NCBI RefSeq assembly: GCF_009724245.1
Contig: NZ_WNNK01000002.1
Location: forward strand, 1-64,000
Reading direction: 5' to 3'
DNA: 64,000 nucleotides
Source of the DNA: Pseudomonas spelaei
GTDB lineage: Bacteria; Pseudomonadota; Gammaproteobacteria; Pseudomonadales; Pseudomonadaceae
Shown: positions 1 to 8,949 of the stretch, in pieces
Layout of the letters: each line of letters opens with the position of its first letter
How positions within the stretch are numbered: the first letter of the stretch is position 1
Made by a program: the position numbers and the translations under genes
Notes under the pieces: generated by a model
Databases searched by the model: none
The model's input: only the letters and a program-made list of their open reading frames with translations
What the model was told of the DNA's origin: nothing

Positions 1-160
1 GATGGCCCATTGCGGCGGCCCACGGAGCAATGCCGGAGAGAAGGCATGCCGAGCCTAGGCGAGGCACCGAGTGGTGGGGCAAGAGCCTTTTGGTTACTTT
101 TGGGCTCTTTTCAAAAGTGACCCGCTGTAAGAGCGGAACCCATAGCAGCCGTAACCGCAG
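1..160. repeat. Dispersed intergenic repeat-like sequence
   Basis: This non-coding stretch can fold in two competing ways. AAGAGCC at 81-87 pairs with GGGCTCTT at 102-109, and GGTTACTTTTG at 92-102 pairs with CAAAAGTGACC at 112-122. From memory, closely similar sequence (GCCGAGCC..GAGGCACCGAG followed by GGTTACTTTTG) recurs between genes in many Pseudomonas genomes. That recurrence is recalled knowledge and cannot be shown inside this window. The reading frames across it are rich in Arg, Ser and Pro and have no convincing start, so I call no gene. Confidence 0.45.
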
Positions 161-210
161 CAACAGATATGTACTCCTCCTTGCCAGCTACCCCCCACCA
201 AATCCCAAAC

Positions 211-240
211 AAAAAAAGGGCGACCGAAGTCGCCCAAAAT
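211..240 (-). terminator. Intrinsic terminator of ccoM
   Basis: On the minus strand a perfect 7-bp stem (GGGCGAC / GTCGCCC at 218-224 and 229-235, 4-nt loop) is followed by seven T residues (the A-run 211-217 on the plus strand). It lies about 30 bases past the ccoM stop codon, as expected for a Rho-independent terminator. Confidence 0.85.
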
Positions 241-270
241 GCCTTGCGTGCTCATGTAACCCGGAAAGAC

Positions 271-387
271 CTAAGGCTTCTTACGCTTGTTAGCGTCCTT
301 CCAGATAAAAATTCCAAACCCTACAAAGAACATCACCATGAGGCCAACCGTCAGCACTCCGGCAAATACCACATTATCGAAAAACAT
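271..387 (-). CDS. ccoM: Small cbb3-type cytochrome c oxidase subunit CcoM
   Basis: This 38-residue protein starts MFFDNVVFAG, has one transmembrane helix (about residues 9-29) and ends in a basic tail (KDANKRKKP). The sequence matches my memory of CcoM, the single-helix accessory subunit found in the cbb3 oxidase of Pseudomonas stutzeri, which helps assembly or stability of the enzyme. The frame is open further upstream, but this ATG is chosen because AGGAGG lies six bases before it. The gene is monocistronic, with a terminator downstream and an ANR-type box upstream, fitting control by low oxygen. The ccoNOQP genes are not in the window. The call rests on recalled similarity over a very short sequence. 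Confidence 0.72.
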   Translation of the reverse strand: MFFDNVVFAGVLTVGLMVMFFVGFGIFIWKDANKRKKP

Positions 388-424
388 GACCGGCCTCCTG
401 CTCTTGCCCTGTTGCGATAGGGCT

Positions 425-466
425 AAGTTAACCAAGAAGACGAGAGGAGAAATTGACAAGGATCAA
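425..466 (-). promoter_or_regulatory. ANR/FNR-type box and likely promoter of ccoM
   Basis: TTGACAAGGATCAA at 453-466 (TTGATCCTTGTCAA on the minus strand) matches the FNR/ANR consensus TTGAT-N4-ATCAA with one change. On the minus strand TAACTT at 430-425 could serve as the -10 element. With a start near 418, the box would be centred about 41.5 bases upstream, the usual class II activator position. The transcript would run into ccoM with a leader of about 30 bases. Confidence 0.6.
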
Positions 467-506
467 TGTCGCCCGCAACGGGGCGTAAAGAAGGGAAATA
501 ACTGAC

Positions 507-524
507 CTGCATCAATAGATGCAG
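507..524. repeat. Short perfect inverted repeat
   Basis: CTGCATC and GATGCAG (507-513 and 518-524) form a 7-bp stem with an AATA loop just past the stop codon of the 531-692 gene. No T-run follows on the minus strand, so it is either a weak terminator-like hairpin or an operator upstream of ccoM. Confidence 0.4.
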
Positions 525-530
525 ACCATT

Positions 531-692
531 TCAACGCTTTTTCGGTTTGTTTTTCGACTTTTTCTTGGCTTTTCCCAACGGCATCGCCTGTTCAAACGCC
601 TGGCGTACTTCATTCAGGCGCTTGTCATTGAGGTCATGCACACGTTTGGCCCGTTCGGCATTCAGGTCAATCAGCTTGTCATCGTCACTCAT
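531..692 (-). CDS. Small conserved basic protein, function unknown
   Basis: A 53-residue, highly charged, soluble protein beginning MSDDDKLIDLNAERAKRVHD and ending in a Lys-rich tail (GKAKKKSKNKPKKR). The middle is predicted helical (heptad-like ERAKRVHDLNDKRLNEVRQAFEQA pattern, residues 14-37). I do not recognise a named family, though the sequence looks like a Pseudomonas conserved hypothetical. The ATG at 692 is preferred over an upstream in-frame TTG at 725, because the acidic MSDDD start looks natural and the extension (RYSSHCVSRA) does not. It is followed by ccoM with its own promoter. Confidence 0.55.
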   Translation of the reverse strand: MSDDDKLIDLNAERAKRVHDLNDKRLNEVRQAFEQAMPLGKAKKKSKNKPKKR

Positions 693-805
693 GGCTCGGC
701 TTACACAGTGGCTGGAATATCTCAATAATGCGGCCTGACCCGCCGTGCCGCAAATAACCCGTCAACAAAATCCATGTCATCGGCCCGATTTGCCTGCAAA
801 ATCGA

Positions 806-1708
806 ATGCCTCCACTGACCAAACGGACCCTCAACGTGTCACTGCACAAGGATCTTCCGCCCTTGCTGGCCCTGCGCGCCTTTGAAGCCGTGGCCCGCCA
901 TTTAAGTTTTATCAAAGCGGCGAACGAATTGTCGGTGACCCAAAGCGCCCTCAGCCATCAGGTGCAAAAGCTCGAGCAGCACCTGGGCAAATCGTTATTT
1001 GTCCGACGTACCCGCGCCATTGATCTGACCGAGGACGGTCAACACTACTACGACGAAATCCGTCCCGCGCTCCACGCCATTGCCGCTGCCACCCGAAAAC
1101 AGCAGGCACCTTGCACCACAACCGTATTACGAATCGGCCTGCTTGCCTCCTTCGCCACCTTATGGCTCGCGCCGCGCCTGGCCGGCTTTATCAGCCGCTA
1201 CCCGCAGATCCAGGTAGAACTGCGACCGGCCATTCAACTGGCGGACGTGGCCGGCGACGAGGTTGACCTGGCGATTCGTTATGGCAAGGGCGACTGGCCC
1301 GATGTCCAGGCCACATGCCTGATGCGGGAAAAAATCTCACCGGTATGCAGCCCCGAGTTCAAGGCCAGCAGGCTGGATAATGGCCCATTGCTGATGGCCA
1401 CCTCACACCGGCCATTCGAGTGGACCGACTGGTCCCATCATTACCAAGTGGATATCGAGCACAATCCCCGCATCTTGTTGCACGACTACAACATCGTGGT
1501 TGAGGCCGCAGTCGCCGGCCAAGGCATCGCCATGGGCCGCCACCGTTTGATCGAGCGCAGGCTAAAGGATGGGTCCTTAGTAGAAGCCTTCGACTGGCCA
1601 CCCTATCAAAGCCAGATCGGTTACTGGCTGATCGCCCCGAACGGCCCCACCAGCGCCGCCACCACCTGTTTCAGTCAATGGCTACAAGAACTCTGTGCCG
1701 ACGCGTGA
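806..1708 (+). CDS. LysR-family transcriptional regulator (GcvA-like)
   Basis: This is a 300-residue LTTR. Its winged helix-turn-helix is in the first 75 residues (LRAFEAVARHLSFIKAANEL, then SVTQSALSHQVQKLEQHLG), and a LysR substrate-binding domain starts near residue 100 (LRIGLLASFATLWLAPRL). The FEAVARHLSFIKAA pattern and the C-terminal half resemble the GcvA branch. The start is uncertain: a GTG at 836 gives VSLHKDLPPLL, and neither site has a strong ribosome-binding sequence. It reads in the same direction as the RidA/aminotransferase pair 90 bases downstream, which is its most likely target. The effector is unknown. Confidence 0.85.
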   Translation: MPPLTKRTLNVSLHKDLPPLLALRAFEAVARHLSFIKAANELSVTQSALSHQVQKLEQHLGKSLFVRRTRAIDLTEDGQHYYDEIRPALHAIAAATRKQQAPCTTTVLRIGLLASFATLWLAPRLAGFISRYPQIQVELRPAIQLADVAGDEVDLAIRYGKGDWPDVQATCLMREKISPVCSPEFKASRLDNGPLLMATSHRPFEWTDWSHHYQVDIEHNPRILLHDYNIVVEAAVAGQGIAMGRHRLIERRLKDGSLVEAFDWPPYQSQIGYWLIAPNGPTSAATTCFSQWLQELCADA

Positions 1709-1796
1709 GTTATTTAGATACGTCGAATGAAATCTATCCGTTTGTCGGTAATCACCCCACCTCACATGCTCAACCCTCTTTCCCCGAGGATTCGAC

Positions 1797-2267
1797 ATGA
1801 GCCACTCCCTCTCCCAACGCGTGCAAGCCCTGGGTTTGATCTTGCCAGTACCCAGCCAGCCGATTGCCAACTACGTCAATTACGTCGTCAGCCAGAATCA
1901 ACTGTTCATCTCCGGACAAATCCCCCTGCTGGACGGAAAACCGGCCTATATCGGCCGGCTGGGCGAATCCCTCGGCGAGGACGAAGGCGCTCAGGCCGCC
2001 GAGCTGGCGGCATTGGGTTTACTGGCACAACTGAGTGATGCCTTGGGCGATGACCTGTCGCGACTGGTGAGAATCGTCCGGCTGGGGGTATTTATCGCGA
2101 GTAGCAGCGACTTTCAACGCCAGGGAGTGGTGGCCAATGGCGCGTCGAACCTGTTAGTCAATGCTCTCGGCGACAAGGGCCGGCATGCACGCACCGCGGT
2201 GGGTGTCTCCAGTTTGCCGGGCGGCGTAGCAGTGGAGATCGACGGGATTTTCGAGCTGCAGCCGTGA
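1797..2267 (+). CDS. RidA/YjgF-family protein (enamine/imine deaminase-like)
   Basis: A 156-residue Rid-superfamily protein. RidA enzymes hydrolyse reactive 2-aminoacrylate and related imines released by PLP enzymes. The family C-terminus is visible: RHARTAVGVSSLPGGVAVEI carries the Arg that binds the substrate carboxylate (R138) and the Glu near the end. FISGQIPLLDG near residue 37 is the usual strand pair. It is longer than the archetypal RidA of about 128 residues and fits the YjgF-like subgroup seen beside dedicated catabolic enzymes. Its stop codon overlaps the GTG start of the PLP enzyme by four bases, so translational coupling is likely. Confidence 0.85.
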   Translation: MSHSLSQRVQALGLILPVPSQPIANYVNYVVSQNQLFISGQIPLLDGKPAYIGRLGESLGEDEGAQAAELAALGLLAQLSDALGDDLSRLVRIVRLGVFIASSSDFQRQGVVANGASNLLVNALGDKGRHARTAVGVSSLPGGVAVEIDGIFELQP

Positions 2268-3466
2268 CTGCGTTAACCCTGGCAGAAGTCCAGCAACTGC
2301 GGGACGAAACACCCGGCTGCCTGTCCGGCATTATCCACTTCAACCACGCCGGCGCGTCGCTGCCCAGCCAGAGCACCCTCGACGCGATCATTGATCAATT
2401 GCAACGTGAAGCCCGCGATGGCCCGATGGAGGCTGGGGAACAGGGTGCAATTCTGGCGGAAAACGCCCGCAGCGCTGCCGCCCAGTTGCTCAACGCGCCC
2501 ACCTCATCCATTGCCTTTGCCAGCAGTGGTTCGACCGCCTGGAGCATGGCGTTCCAGGCCTTGGGCCCATGGCAACCAGGCGACCGCATTCTAGTCGGCC
2601 GCCACGAATGGGGTGGCAACCTGGCGAGCATGCAGACAGCAGTGCAAGCAGGTGCGCAGGTGGAAGTCATTCCCTGTGATGAAACCGGTGCTGTGTCCCT
2701 CGCCGGCCTGGAATCCATGATCGACAAAAAGGTGCGGCTGATCGACCTGAACTGGCTCCCCGCCAACAGCGGCCTGATCAACCCTGCCCAGGCCATAGGC
2801 CAATTGGCCAAGCGTCACGCCATCCCATACTTCATCGACGCCGGACAAGCCCTCGGCCAGTTGCCGGTGGATGTGCAAGCGCTGGGGTGCGATGTGCTTA
2901 AAGGCTCCGGACGCAAACATCTACGCGGGCCGCGAGGCACAGCCCTGCTGTATGTGCGCCCGGGCTTTCTCAAGCACCTCAACCCCGCCCAACGCGATGT
3001 ATTTTCTGCGCCCTGGAGCCCTGATGGTTTCGACCTGCGCAACGACGCCCGGCGCTTTGAAACCAGCGAAGTGTCATTCGCCTTGCTGGCAGGACTGGGT
3101 AATGCGTTGCAGGAAATCAATCGTTTGGGGGTTGAACGAGTACGTCAGAGGATCCAGCTATTAAGCCGCATCGTTCGTGATGAGCTGCACCAGATCGACG
3201 GGATTACCCTGCACGAGCTTGGCATTGCGGAGCATCAATCAGGCCTGATTGCCTTCAACCTCGCAGGCGTCGATGCCTTTGAGCTCAAGCGCCGCCTGGG
3301 GCTCAAGCGGATCAATATTGGCGCCAACGGCGTGCCTTATACCCCGCTGGATATGCAAGCGCGGGGCCTTGAGAGCATTGCGCGAATCTCCGTCAGCTAC
3401 TTCAATACAATCGAAGAAATCGAGCATTTGGTAGAGACGTTGCAACTACTGGCCAAAGAACCATGA
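2264..3466 (+). CDS. Class V aminotransferase-fold PLP enzyme
   Basis: A 400-residue fold-type I PLP enzyme of the cysteine desulfurase / isopenicillin-N epimerase group. Visible motifs are FNHAGASLPS near the N-terminus, the PLP-phosphate loop FASSGSTAW (about residues 85-93), the cofactor Asp in YFIDAGQALGQLP, and the Schiff-base Lys in GSGRKHLRGPRG. The catalytic loop Cys of true cysteine desulfurases is not evident, so a lyase, epimerase or aminotransferase role is more likely. GTG start in a GTGA overlap with the RidA gene. The pairing suggests that this enzyme releases an enamine or imine which the RidA protein removes. The substrate is unknown. Confidence 0.8.
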   Translation: MTALTLAEVQQLRDETPGCLSGIIHFNHAGASLPSQSTLDAIIDQLQREARDGPMEAGEQGAILAENARSAAAQLLNAPTSSIAFASSGSTAWSMAFQALGPWQPGDRILVGRHEWGGNLASMQTAVQAGAQVEVIPCDETGAVSLAGLESMIDKKVRLIDLNWLPANSGLINPAQAIGQLAKRHAIPYFIDAGQALGQLPVDVQALGCDVLKGSGRKHLRGPRGTALLYVRPGFLKHLNPAQRDVFSAPWSPDGFDLRNDARRFETSEVSFALLAGLGNALQEINRLGVERVRQRIQLLSRIVRDELHQIDGITLHELGIAEHQSGLIAFNLAGVDAFELKRRLGLKRINIGANGVPYTPLDMQARGLESIARISVSYFNTIEEIEHLVETLQLLAKEP

Positions 3467-3469
3467 CGC

Positions 3470-3558
3470 TGTAGCCGCTGCCGAATGCGCGTCCGCAGGA
3501 CCGCCCTCAGGGTCTGCTACGCAGCCCATCGCAGCCTCGTGCCTCGGCAGCGGCTACA
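3470..3558. repeat. Inverted-repeat element, 89-bp deleted copy
   Basis: It begins TGTAGCCGCTGCCGA and ends CGGCAGCGGCTACA, with a GTCCGCAGGACCGCCCTC core. Compared with the 103-bp copy at 43208-43310 it lacks exactly 14 bases (GGCACGAGGCTGCG) of the left arm. It begins three bases after the stop codon of the PLP enzyme. A half copy lies at 60182-60198. Confidence 0.85.
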
Positions 3559-3562
3559 ACAG

Positions 3563-3904
3563 TTACACCTCGACATCCACCCACAGCCCTTGCCGGGGCG
3601 CATCCTCAATCAGCGGCGCCACCGGCACCGTGTTGTCGGCATTGAGTTCATCTCCAGGAATGGCCAGGTGCTGTTCCGGACCTTCGCTGGCCTCACGCCG
3701 ACGCTTCTGCTGTTCCTGCTGACGTCGCTGTTCCTCGCGCAGCAGCAAAGTCGACTGCTCGGCATCGCCTTTTTTCAAGTCGATGGTGCTTTGGTTGGAG
3801 CCCGGCTGGACCGGCACCACGGGCGGGATATCAGGTTTCTGGCGTGCCGGATCGAGTTGCGATGTCACGGGCACAACACTCAAGGGCAGCATGGGTGGCA
3901 GCAT
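3563..3904 (-). CDS. Conserved Pseudomonas hypothetical protein, charged and Pro/Gln-rich
   Basis: A 113-residue protein starting MLPPMLPLSVVPVTSQLDPA. The start is set by GGAG nine bases upstream; the frame continues to 3982 but without a better site. Residues 55-75 form a highly charged helix (LREEQRRQQEQQKRRREA), flanked by Pro/Val-rich, probably disordered segments. There is no signal peptide or membrane helix. Similar proteins are, to my memory, sometimes mislabelled aspartate-semialdehyde dehydrogenase, but nothing here resembles that enzyme. Function unknown. It is divergent from rapA across about 215 bases. Confidence 0.6.
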   Translation of the reverse strand: MLPPMLPLSVVPVTSQLDPARQKPDIPPVVPVQPGSNQSTIDLKKGDAEQSTLLLREEQRRQQEQQKRRREASEGPEQHLAIPGDELNADNTVPVAPLIEDAPRQGLWVDVEV

Positions 3905-4120
3905 AATTATCGGTCTCCTGTCAGCAAGCTGTCGGCTGGCGAGGTAGCGACTTGAGTCTACGCTCGTCAACTTGTGAACCAATCGTCATCTATCTGACGA
4001 ACGCACCGCCCTTTTTCTTGCCGCTTACCGCTTAAAGCTCGAAGCTGCACCTATTCCTTTTGGTCTGGAAGCCGTGTTCCGTTAGAATAGTCGGCTTTTT
4101 CACGGCGGGAGTCAGGCAGC

Positions 4121-6967
4121 ATGGCGCAGCAGTATCAACCGGGGCAACGCTGGATTAGTGACAGCGAAGCAGAGCTGGGGTTAGGCACCGTTCTCGCACA
4201 GGACGGCCGCTTGTTAACCGTGCTCTATCCGGCCACTGGCGACACCCGCCAGTATGCGCTACGGAATGCGCCCCTCACTCGTGTGAGGTTCTCGCCGGGT
4301 GACACCATCACCCATTTCGAAGGCTGGAAAATGACCGTGCGCGAGGTCGACGATGTCGACGGACTGCTGGTCTACCACGGCCTCAATGGGCAGAACGAGC
4401 AGGTCACCCTGCCAGAAACCCAACTGTCGAACTTCATCCAGTTCCGTCTGGCCAGCGACCGTCTGTTCGCCGGGCAGATCGACCCGCTGGCCTGGTTTTC
4501 CCTGCGCTACCACACCCTGGAACACACCAGCCGCCAGTTGCAATCCTCGCTCTGGGGCTTGGGTGGCGTACGCGCGCAGCCTATTGCGCACCAACTGCAC
4601 ATTGCCCGTGAAGTCGCCGACCGTATCGCGCCACGGGTTTTGCTGGCGGATGAAGTGGGCCTGGGCAAGACCATCGAAGCCGGCCTGGTGATCCATCGCC
4701 AGTTGCTGTCGGGTCGTGCCAGCCGCGTGCTGATCCTGGTCCCGGAAAACCTGCAACACCAATGGCTGGTAGAGATGCGTCGCCGTTTCAACCTGCAGGT
4801 TGCACTGTTCGATGAAGAACGCTTTATCGAAAGCGATGCCGCCAACCCGTTCGAAGATACCCAGCTCGCGCTGGTGGCCCTGGAATGGCTGGTGGACGAC
4901 GAAAAAGCCCAGGACGCGCTGTTCGCAGCCGGCTGGGACTTGCTGGTGGTCGACGAAGCCCACCACCTGGTTTGGCATGAAGAAAAAGCCAGCCCTGAAT
5001 ATTCGCTGGTCGAACAACTGGCCGAGGTCATTCCCGGTGTGCTGCTGCTGACCGCTACCCCGGAGCAACTGGGCCAGGACAGTCACTTCGCGCGTCTGCG
5101 CCTGCTGGACCCGAACCGCTTCCACGACCTGCACGCCTTCCGCGCCGAGAGCGAAAACTATCGCCCGGTGGCCGAGGCCGTCCAGGAGCTGTTGGACAAG
5201 GGCCGTCTGTCCCCGGCTGCACATAAAACCATCCAGGGTTTCCTCGGTAACGAAGGCGAAGCACTGTTGGCCGCCGTCAACGATGGCGACGCCGAAGCCA
5301 GCGCCCGTCTGGTGCGCGAACTGCTGGACCGCCACGGCACCGGCCGCGTGCTGTTCCGCAACACCCGCGCCGCCGTGCAGGGTTTCCCGGAGCGCAAACT
5401 GCACGCCTACCCGCTGCCATGCCCGGACGAATACCTCGAACTGCCGCTGGGCGAACACGCCGAGCTGTACCCGGAAGTCAGCTTCCAGTCGCAGCCAGAT
5501 GTCGATGAAGAACAACGCTGGTGGCGCTTCGACCCTCGCGTCGAGTGGCTGATCGACCAGTTGAAAATGCTCAAGCGCACCAAGGTCCTGGTGATCTGCG
5601 CCCACGCCGAAACCGCGATGGACCTGGAAGACGCCCTGCGCGTACGTTCCGGCATCCCGGCCACGGTATTCCACGAAGGCATGAACATCCTCGAGCGAGA
5701 CCGCGCGGCGGCTTACTTTGCCGATGAAGAGTTCGGTGCCCAAGTGCTGATCTGCTCGGAAATCGGCAGTGAAGGCCGCAACTTCCAGTTCTCTCACCAC
5801 CTGGTGCTGTTCGACCTGCCGTCCCACCCGGACCTGTTGGAACAGCGGATCGGCCGTCTGGACCGGATCGGCCAGAAGCATGTGATCGAACTGCATGTGC
5901 CGTACCTGGAAACGAGCCCGCAAGAACGGTTGTTCCAGTGGTACCACGAAGCGCTGAACGCCTTCCTCAACACCTGCCCGACCGGCAACGCCCTGCAGCA
6001 TCAGTTCGGCCCACGCCTGCTGCCGCTGCTGGAAAACGCCGATGACGGCGAGTGGCAAGCGCTGATCGATGAAGCCCGCACCGAGCGCGAGCGTCTGGAA
6101 GCCGAACTGCACACCGGTCGCGACCGTCTGCTGGAGCTCAACTCCGGTGGTGCCGGCGAAGGGGATGCACTGGTAGAAGACATCCTTGAGCAAGACGATC
6201 AGTTCGCCCTGCCGATCTACATGGAAACCCTGTTCGACGCCTTCGGCATCGACAGCGAAGACCATTCGGAAAACGCGCTGATCCTCAAGCCCAGCGAAAA
6301 AATGCTCGACGCCAGTTTCCCGCTGGGCGACGACGAAGGCGTGACCATCACTTACGACCGTAACCAGGCGCTGTCTCGCGAAGACATGCAGTTCATCACC
6401 TGGGAACACCCGATGGTGCAGGGTGGCATGGACTTGGTGCTGTCCGGCTCCATGGGCAACACCGCCGTGGCGCTGATCAAAAACAAGGCGCTCAAGCCCG
6501 GCACCGTGTTGCTGGAACTGCTCTACGTCAGTGAAGTGGTTGCCCCGCGTTCGCTGCAACTGGGCCGCTACCTGCCGCCGGCAGCGCTGCGTTGCCTGCT
6601 GGATGCCAATGGTAATGACTTGTCGGGCCGTGTCTCGTTCGAGACGTTGAACGACCAGTTGGAAAGCGTGCCGCGTGCCAGCGCCAACAAGTTCGTCCAG
6701 GCCCAGCGCGACCAACTGACGCCACGGATCAACGCCGGCGAAGAGAAAATCTTCCCGCGCCACGCCGAGCGTGTGGCCGAGGCCCAACGTCGCCTGGCAG
6801 CGGACACCGACGAAGAACTGGCCCGCCTGACCGCCCTGCAAGCGGTCAACCCGACCGTGCGTGACAGCGAACTGGTTGCCCTGCGCCAACAACGCGAGCA
6901 AGGCCTGGCCATGCTCGACAAGGCGGCGCTGCGACTGGAAGCAATTCGGGTGCTGGTGGCGGGTTGA
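4121..6967 (+). CDS. rapA: RNA polymerase-associated ATPase RapA (HepA)
   Basis: A 948-residue Swi2/Snf2 ATPase that binds core RNA polymerase and recycles it after termination. The N-terminal Tudor-like domains begin [19 protein letters not shown]. The helicase core has motif I DEVGLGKT (residues 177-184), DEAH (278-281) and LLTATP, and the C-terminal lobe carries [12 protein letters not shown] and [11 protein letters not shown] (motifs V and VI). Length matches the family (about 968 in Escherichia coli). The start is preceded by GCGGGAGTCAGGCAGC. It is monocistronic, followed by a long terminator-like inverted repeat. Confidence 0.96.
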   Translation: MAQQYQPGQRWISDSEAELGLGTVLAQDGRLLTVLYPATGDTRQYALRNAPLTRVRFSPGDTITHFEGWKMTVREVDDVDGLLVYHGLNGQNEQVTLPETQLSNFIQFRLASDRLFAGQIDPLAWFSLRYHTLEHTSRQLQSSLWGLGGVRAQPIAHQLHIAREVADRIAPRVLLADEVGLGKTIEAGLVIHRQLLSGRASRVLILVPENLQHQWLVEMRRRFNLQVALFDEERFIESDAANPFEDTQLALVALEWLVDDEKAQDALFAAGWDLLVVDEAHHLVWHEEKASPEYSLVEQLAEVIPGVLLLTATPEQLGQDSHFARLRLLDPNRFHDLHAFRAESENYRPVAEAVQELLDKGRLSPAAHKTIQGFLGNEGEALLAAVNDGDAEASARLVRELLDRHGTGRVLFRNTRAAVQGFPERKLHAYPLPCPDEYLELPLGEHAELYPEVSFQSQPDVDEEQRWWRFDPRVEWLIDQLKMLKRTKVLVICAHAETAMDLEDALRVRSGIPATVFHEGMNILERDRAAAYFADEEFGAQVLICSEIGSEGRNFQFSHHLVLFDLPSHPDLLEQRIGRLDRIGQKHVIELHVPYLETSPQERLFQWYHEALNAFLNTCPTGNALQHQFGPRLLPLLENADDGEWQALIDEARTERERLEAELHTGRDRLLELNSGGAGEGDALVEDILEQDDQFALPIYMETLFDAFGIDSEDHSENALILKPSEKMLDASFPLGDDEGVTITYDRNQALSREDMQFITWEHPMVQGGMDLVLSGSMGNTAVALIKNKALKPGTVLLELLYVSEVVAPRSLQLGRYLPPAALRCLLDANGNDLSGRVSFETLNDQLESVPRASANKFVQAQRDQLTPRINAGEEKIFPRHAERVAEAQRRLAADTDEELARLTALQAVNPTVRDSELVALRQQREQGLAMLDKAALRLEAIRVLVAG

Positions 6968-6991
6968 TTACAGCCCTGCCCTGCTGAATAG

Positions 6992-7218
6992 AAAGGCCCG
7001 CACAATGCGGTAATGCCGATCAGTTAAGGAGTGGGGATCCAGCAACCGAAGCAGATTCAGTGTGGGAGCTGGCTTGCCTGCGATGCAGACACCTCGATAC
7101 TTCAGGTATATCGAGTTGATCCAATCGCAGGCAAGCCAGCTCCCACATTCGTTCTTCTCTGCCTTGAGCACCGCGTTCGCTTAACTGACTGGCATTACGC
7201 ACAATGCGGGCCTTTTTT
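6992..7218. terminator. Long inverted repeat acting as two-way terminator, with a REP pair in its loop
   Basis: The left arm 6992-7028 (AAAGGCCCGCACAATGCGG..CAGTTAAG) pairs with the right arm 7180-7218 (CTTAACTGAC..GCGGGCCTTTTTT) over about 35 positions with few mismatches. The right arm ends in six T residues and the left begins with A residues, so a terminator can form in either direction. The roughly 150-base loop holds the REP pair 7061-7147. It lies 24 bases after the rapA stop. Confidence 0.65.
7061..7147. repeat. REP pair (BIME-like)
   Basis: GTGGGAGCTGGCTTGCCTGC at the left end is repeated in inverted form at the right end (GCAGGCAAGCCAGCTCCCAC), around a partly complementary centre. 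It is the same family as 7255-7335, 17716-17802 and 51918-52006. Confidence 0.85.
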
Positions 7219-7254
7219 ATTCACTTAATTCCAGCGCTGGCCTTGATGGCCTCA

Positions 7255-7335
7255 TCGCGGGCAAGCCCGGCTCCCACAGTTGACCGAATTGCCCCAGTTA
7301 TCCTCGGTCAACTGTGGGAGCTGGCTTGCCTGCGA
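7255..7335. repeat. REP pair in opposite arrangement
   Basis: TCGCGGGCAAGCCCGGCTCC and GAGCTGGCTTGCCTGCGA are the outer parts. The inner arms CCCACAGTTGACCGA and TCGGTCAACTGTGGG pair perfectly. Relative to the other pairs in the window the two units are turned outward. It lies just past the 3' end of the MFS gene. Confidence 0.8.
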
Positions 7336-7351
7336 TAGCCTCACCTCGGTC

Positions 7352-8698
7352 TCAAGCCGTAACTGCCGGGCTCGGCACCTCCTGCGCCACCAACCCGTCC
7401 TTCATCCGCTTGGCATCCTTTACAAAACACCGCGACGCCTGGAACAGAAACAGCATGGTCAAAAACAACGCCACCGGGATCAGGTACATGGCGTCATGCA
7501 ACCCCACAGCTTTAAATGCCTCGGTCATCTGCTCGGCACCCGCCGCGTACATCGCCGAGTGAGCGAAGTGGTCAGACAAACCACCCACCACCACCGGCCC
7601 CAAACCACCCCCCAACAAATACAACCCGGCAAAATACAGCGCCATGGCCGTAGCCCGCAGGCGCGGCTCCACCACATCCTGGATAGCGGTGTAGACGCAG
7701 GTGTAAAAGTTGTAGGCAAACAACCAGCCGACGCTGAACAGCGCCACAAACACCCCGATTTCAATCCGCCCGGCATGTAATGCCCAGGCAGTGGTGACGG
7801 TAGAGATAACCAAGCTGCATGCCGCGAACAACAGTCGACCATTAGCCACGCGCTGATGGATCTTGTCAGCAATCCATCCGCCCAGGGTCAGCCCCACCAA
7901 ACCCGTCACGCCAACAATGACTCCGGTCGCGACAGCCGCTTCCTGCAACGGCATCAGAAAGTAACGCTGCAACATCGGCACCAGAAACGAGTTGCAGGCA
8001 TACGTGGCAAAGTTGAAGCACAGCCCGGCCAACACCAGCCAGAGAAAGGTTGGGATGGCCAACACCCGGCGAACCGGGCGGTCCACCTGCTCCTGGGAAA
8101 CCTGCACGGTTTCCGCCGCACCGCGCTTGGGCTCTTTGATAAAGAACATGAACACCGCAAGAATCAGCCCCGGCACGGCGGCAATAAAGAATGGCGCGCG
8201 CCAGCTGTCGAACGCCTTGACCATCGCGCCGATGGTAAAGAACGCCAGCAACAGACCCAAGGGCAGGCCCAACATGAAAATGCCCATGGCCCTGGCCCGA
8301 CGGTGGGCCGGGAACAGGTCGCCAATCAGCGAGTTGGCCGCTGGCGCATAGCTGGCTTCACCGATACCGATACCCATGCGTACCAACAGGAAGGTCCAGA
8401 AACTGCCCACCAGGCCATTGACCGCCGTCAGCCCGCTCCAGGCCGCCAGGCCCCACCCCATCAGTTTGCTGCGCGAGCCGGTATCGGCCATGCGCCCCAG
8501 GGGCAAGCCGGCAATGGCATAGACGATGGTAAAGGCGGTACCGATGATACCCAGCTGGAAGTCGCTGAGGTGCCACTCCATACGGATCGGTTCGATGATG
8601 ATCGCCGGGATGGTGCGATCGAAGAAGTTAAACAGGTTGGCCAGGAACAACAGGAACAGAATGCGCCAGGCATTCGCCGCTTGGGTCGAGTTCTGCAT
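7352..8698 (-). CDS. MFS transporter, spinster-like
   Basis: A 448-residue major facilitator with twelve predicted membrane helices. Helix 1 follows a short tail (NAWRILFLLFLANLFNFFDR). The loop 2-3 signature GLPLGRMADTGSRSKLMGWG and the motif GIGEASYAPAANSLIGDLFP are typical of the spinster group, which includes bacterial transporters for organic acids or lipids. The substrate is unknown. The frame remains open to 9034, but that extension runs antisense through the neighbouring YkgJ gene, so the ATG at 8698 is used; its ribosome-binding site (GAGACGGA) is modest. Gene ends near a REP pair; divergent from the YkgJ gene. Confidence 0.85.
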   Translation of the reverse strand: MQNSTQAANAWRILFLLFLANLFNFFDRTIPAIIIEPIRMEWHLSDFQLGIIGTAFTIVYAIAGLPLGRMADTGSRSKLMGWGLAAWSGLTAVNGLVGSFWTFLLVRMGIGIGEASYAPAANSLIGDLFPAHRRARAMGIFMLGLPLGLLLAFFTIGAMVKAFDSWRAPFFIAAVPGLILAVFMFFIKEPKRGAAETVQVSQEQVDRPVRRVLAIPTFLWLVLAGLCFNFATYACNSFLVPMLQRYFLMPLQEAAVATGVIVGVTGLVGLTLGGWIADKIHQRVANGRLLFAACSLVISTVTTAWALHAGRIEIGVFVALFSVGWLFAYNFYTCVYTAIQDVVEPRLRATAMALYFAGLYLLGGGLGPVVVGGLSDHFAHSAMYAAGAEQMTEAFKAVGLHDAMYLIPVALFLTMLFLFQASRCFVKDAKRMKDGLVAQEVPSPAVTA

Positions 8699-8949
8699 GG
8701 GTCCGTCTCTTTTATTGTTATAGAGCTGCGATGCCCGACGCATCCTGCCCGGAACCTGCAATCTAGTCAGCCACGCCCCGCTTGTCTGTAATGATTCGTA
8801 AGGCTGATAGGGCGTAATTTCATTCCCGCAGACAAGGCTTCGTCCCACAGAAATATAAGCGCTTGCCCCCCTTCCCAAGGCTTGCAACACGATTAGAATG
8901 GCGAGCCTTCCGTTTCCCCCCTCCCTTGCCTTTCTTATTGAAGACGCCC

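Noticed and set aside
4259..6901. An 880-codon open frame on the minus strand across rapA
   Set aside because: It is the antisense shadow of a GC-rich, strongly conserved gene; its composition (Gln/Val/His-rich, no known motif) is typical of reverse-strand reading.
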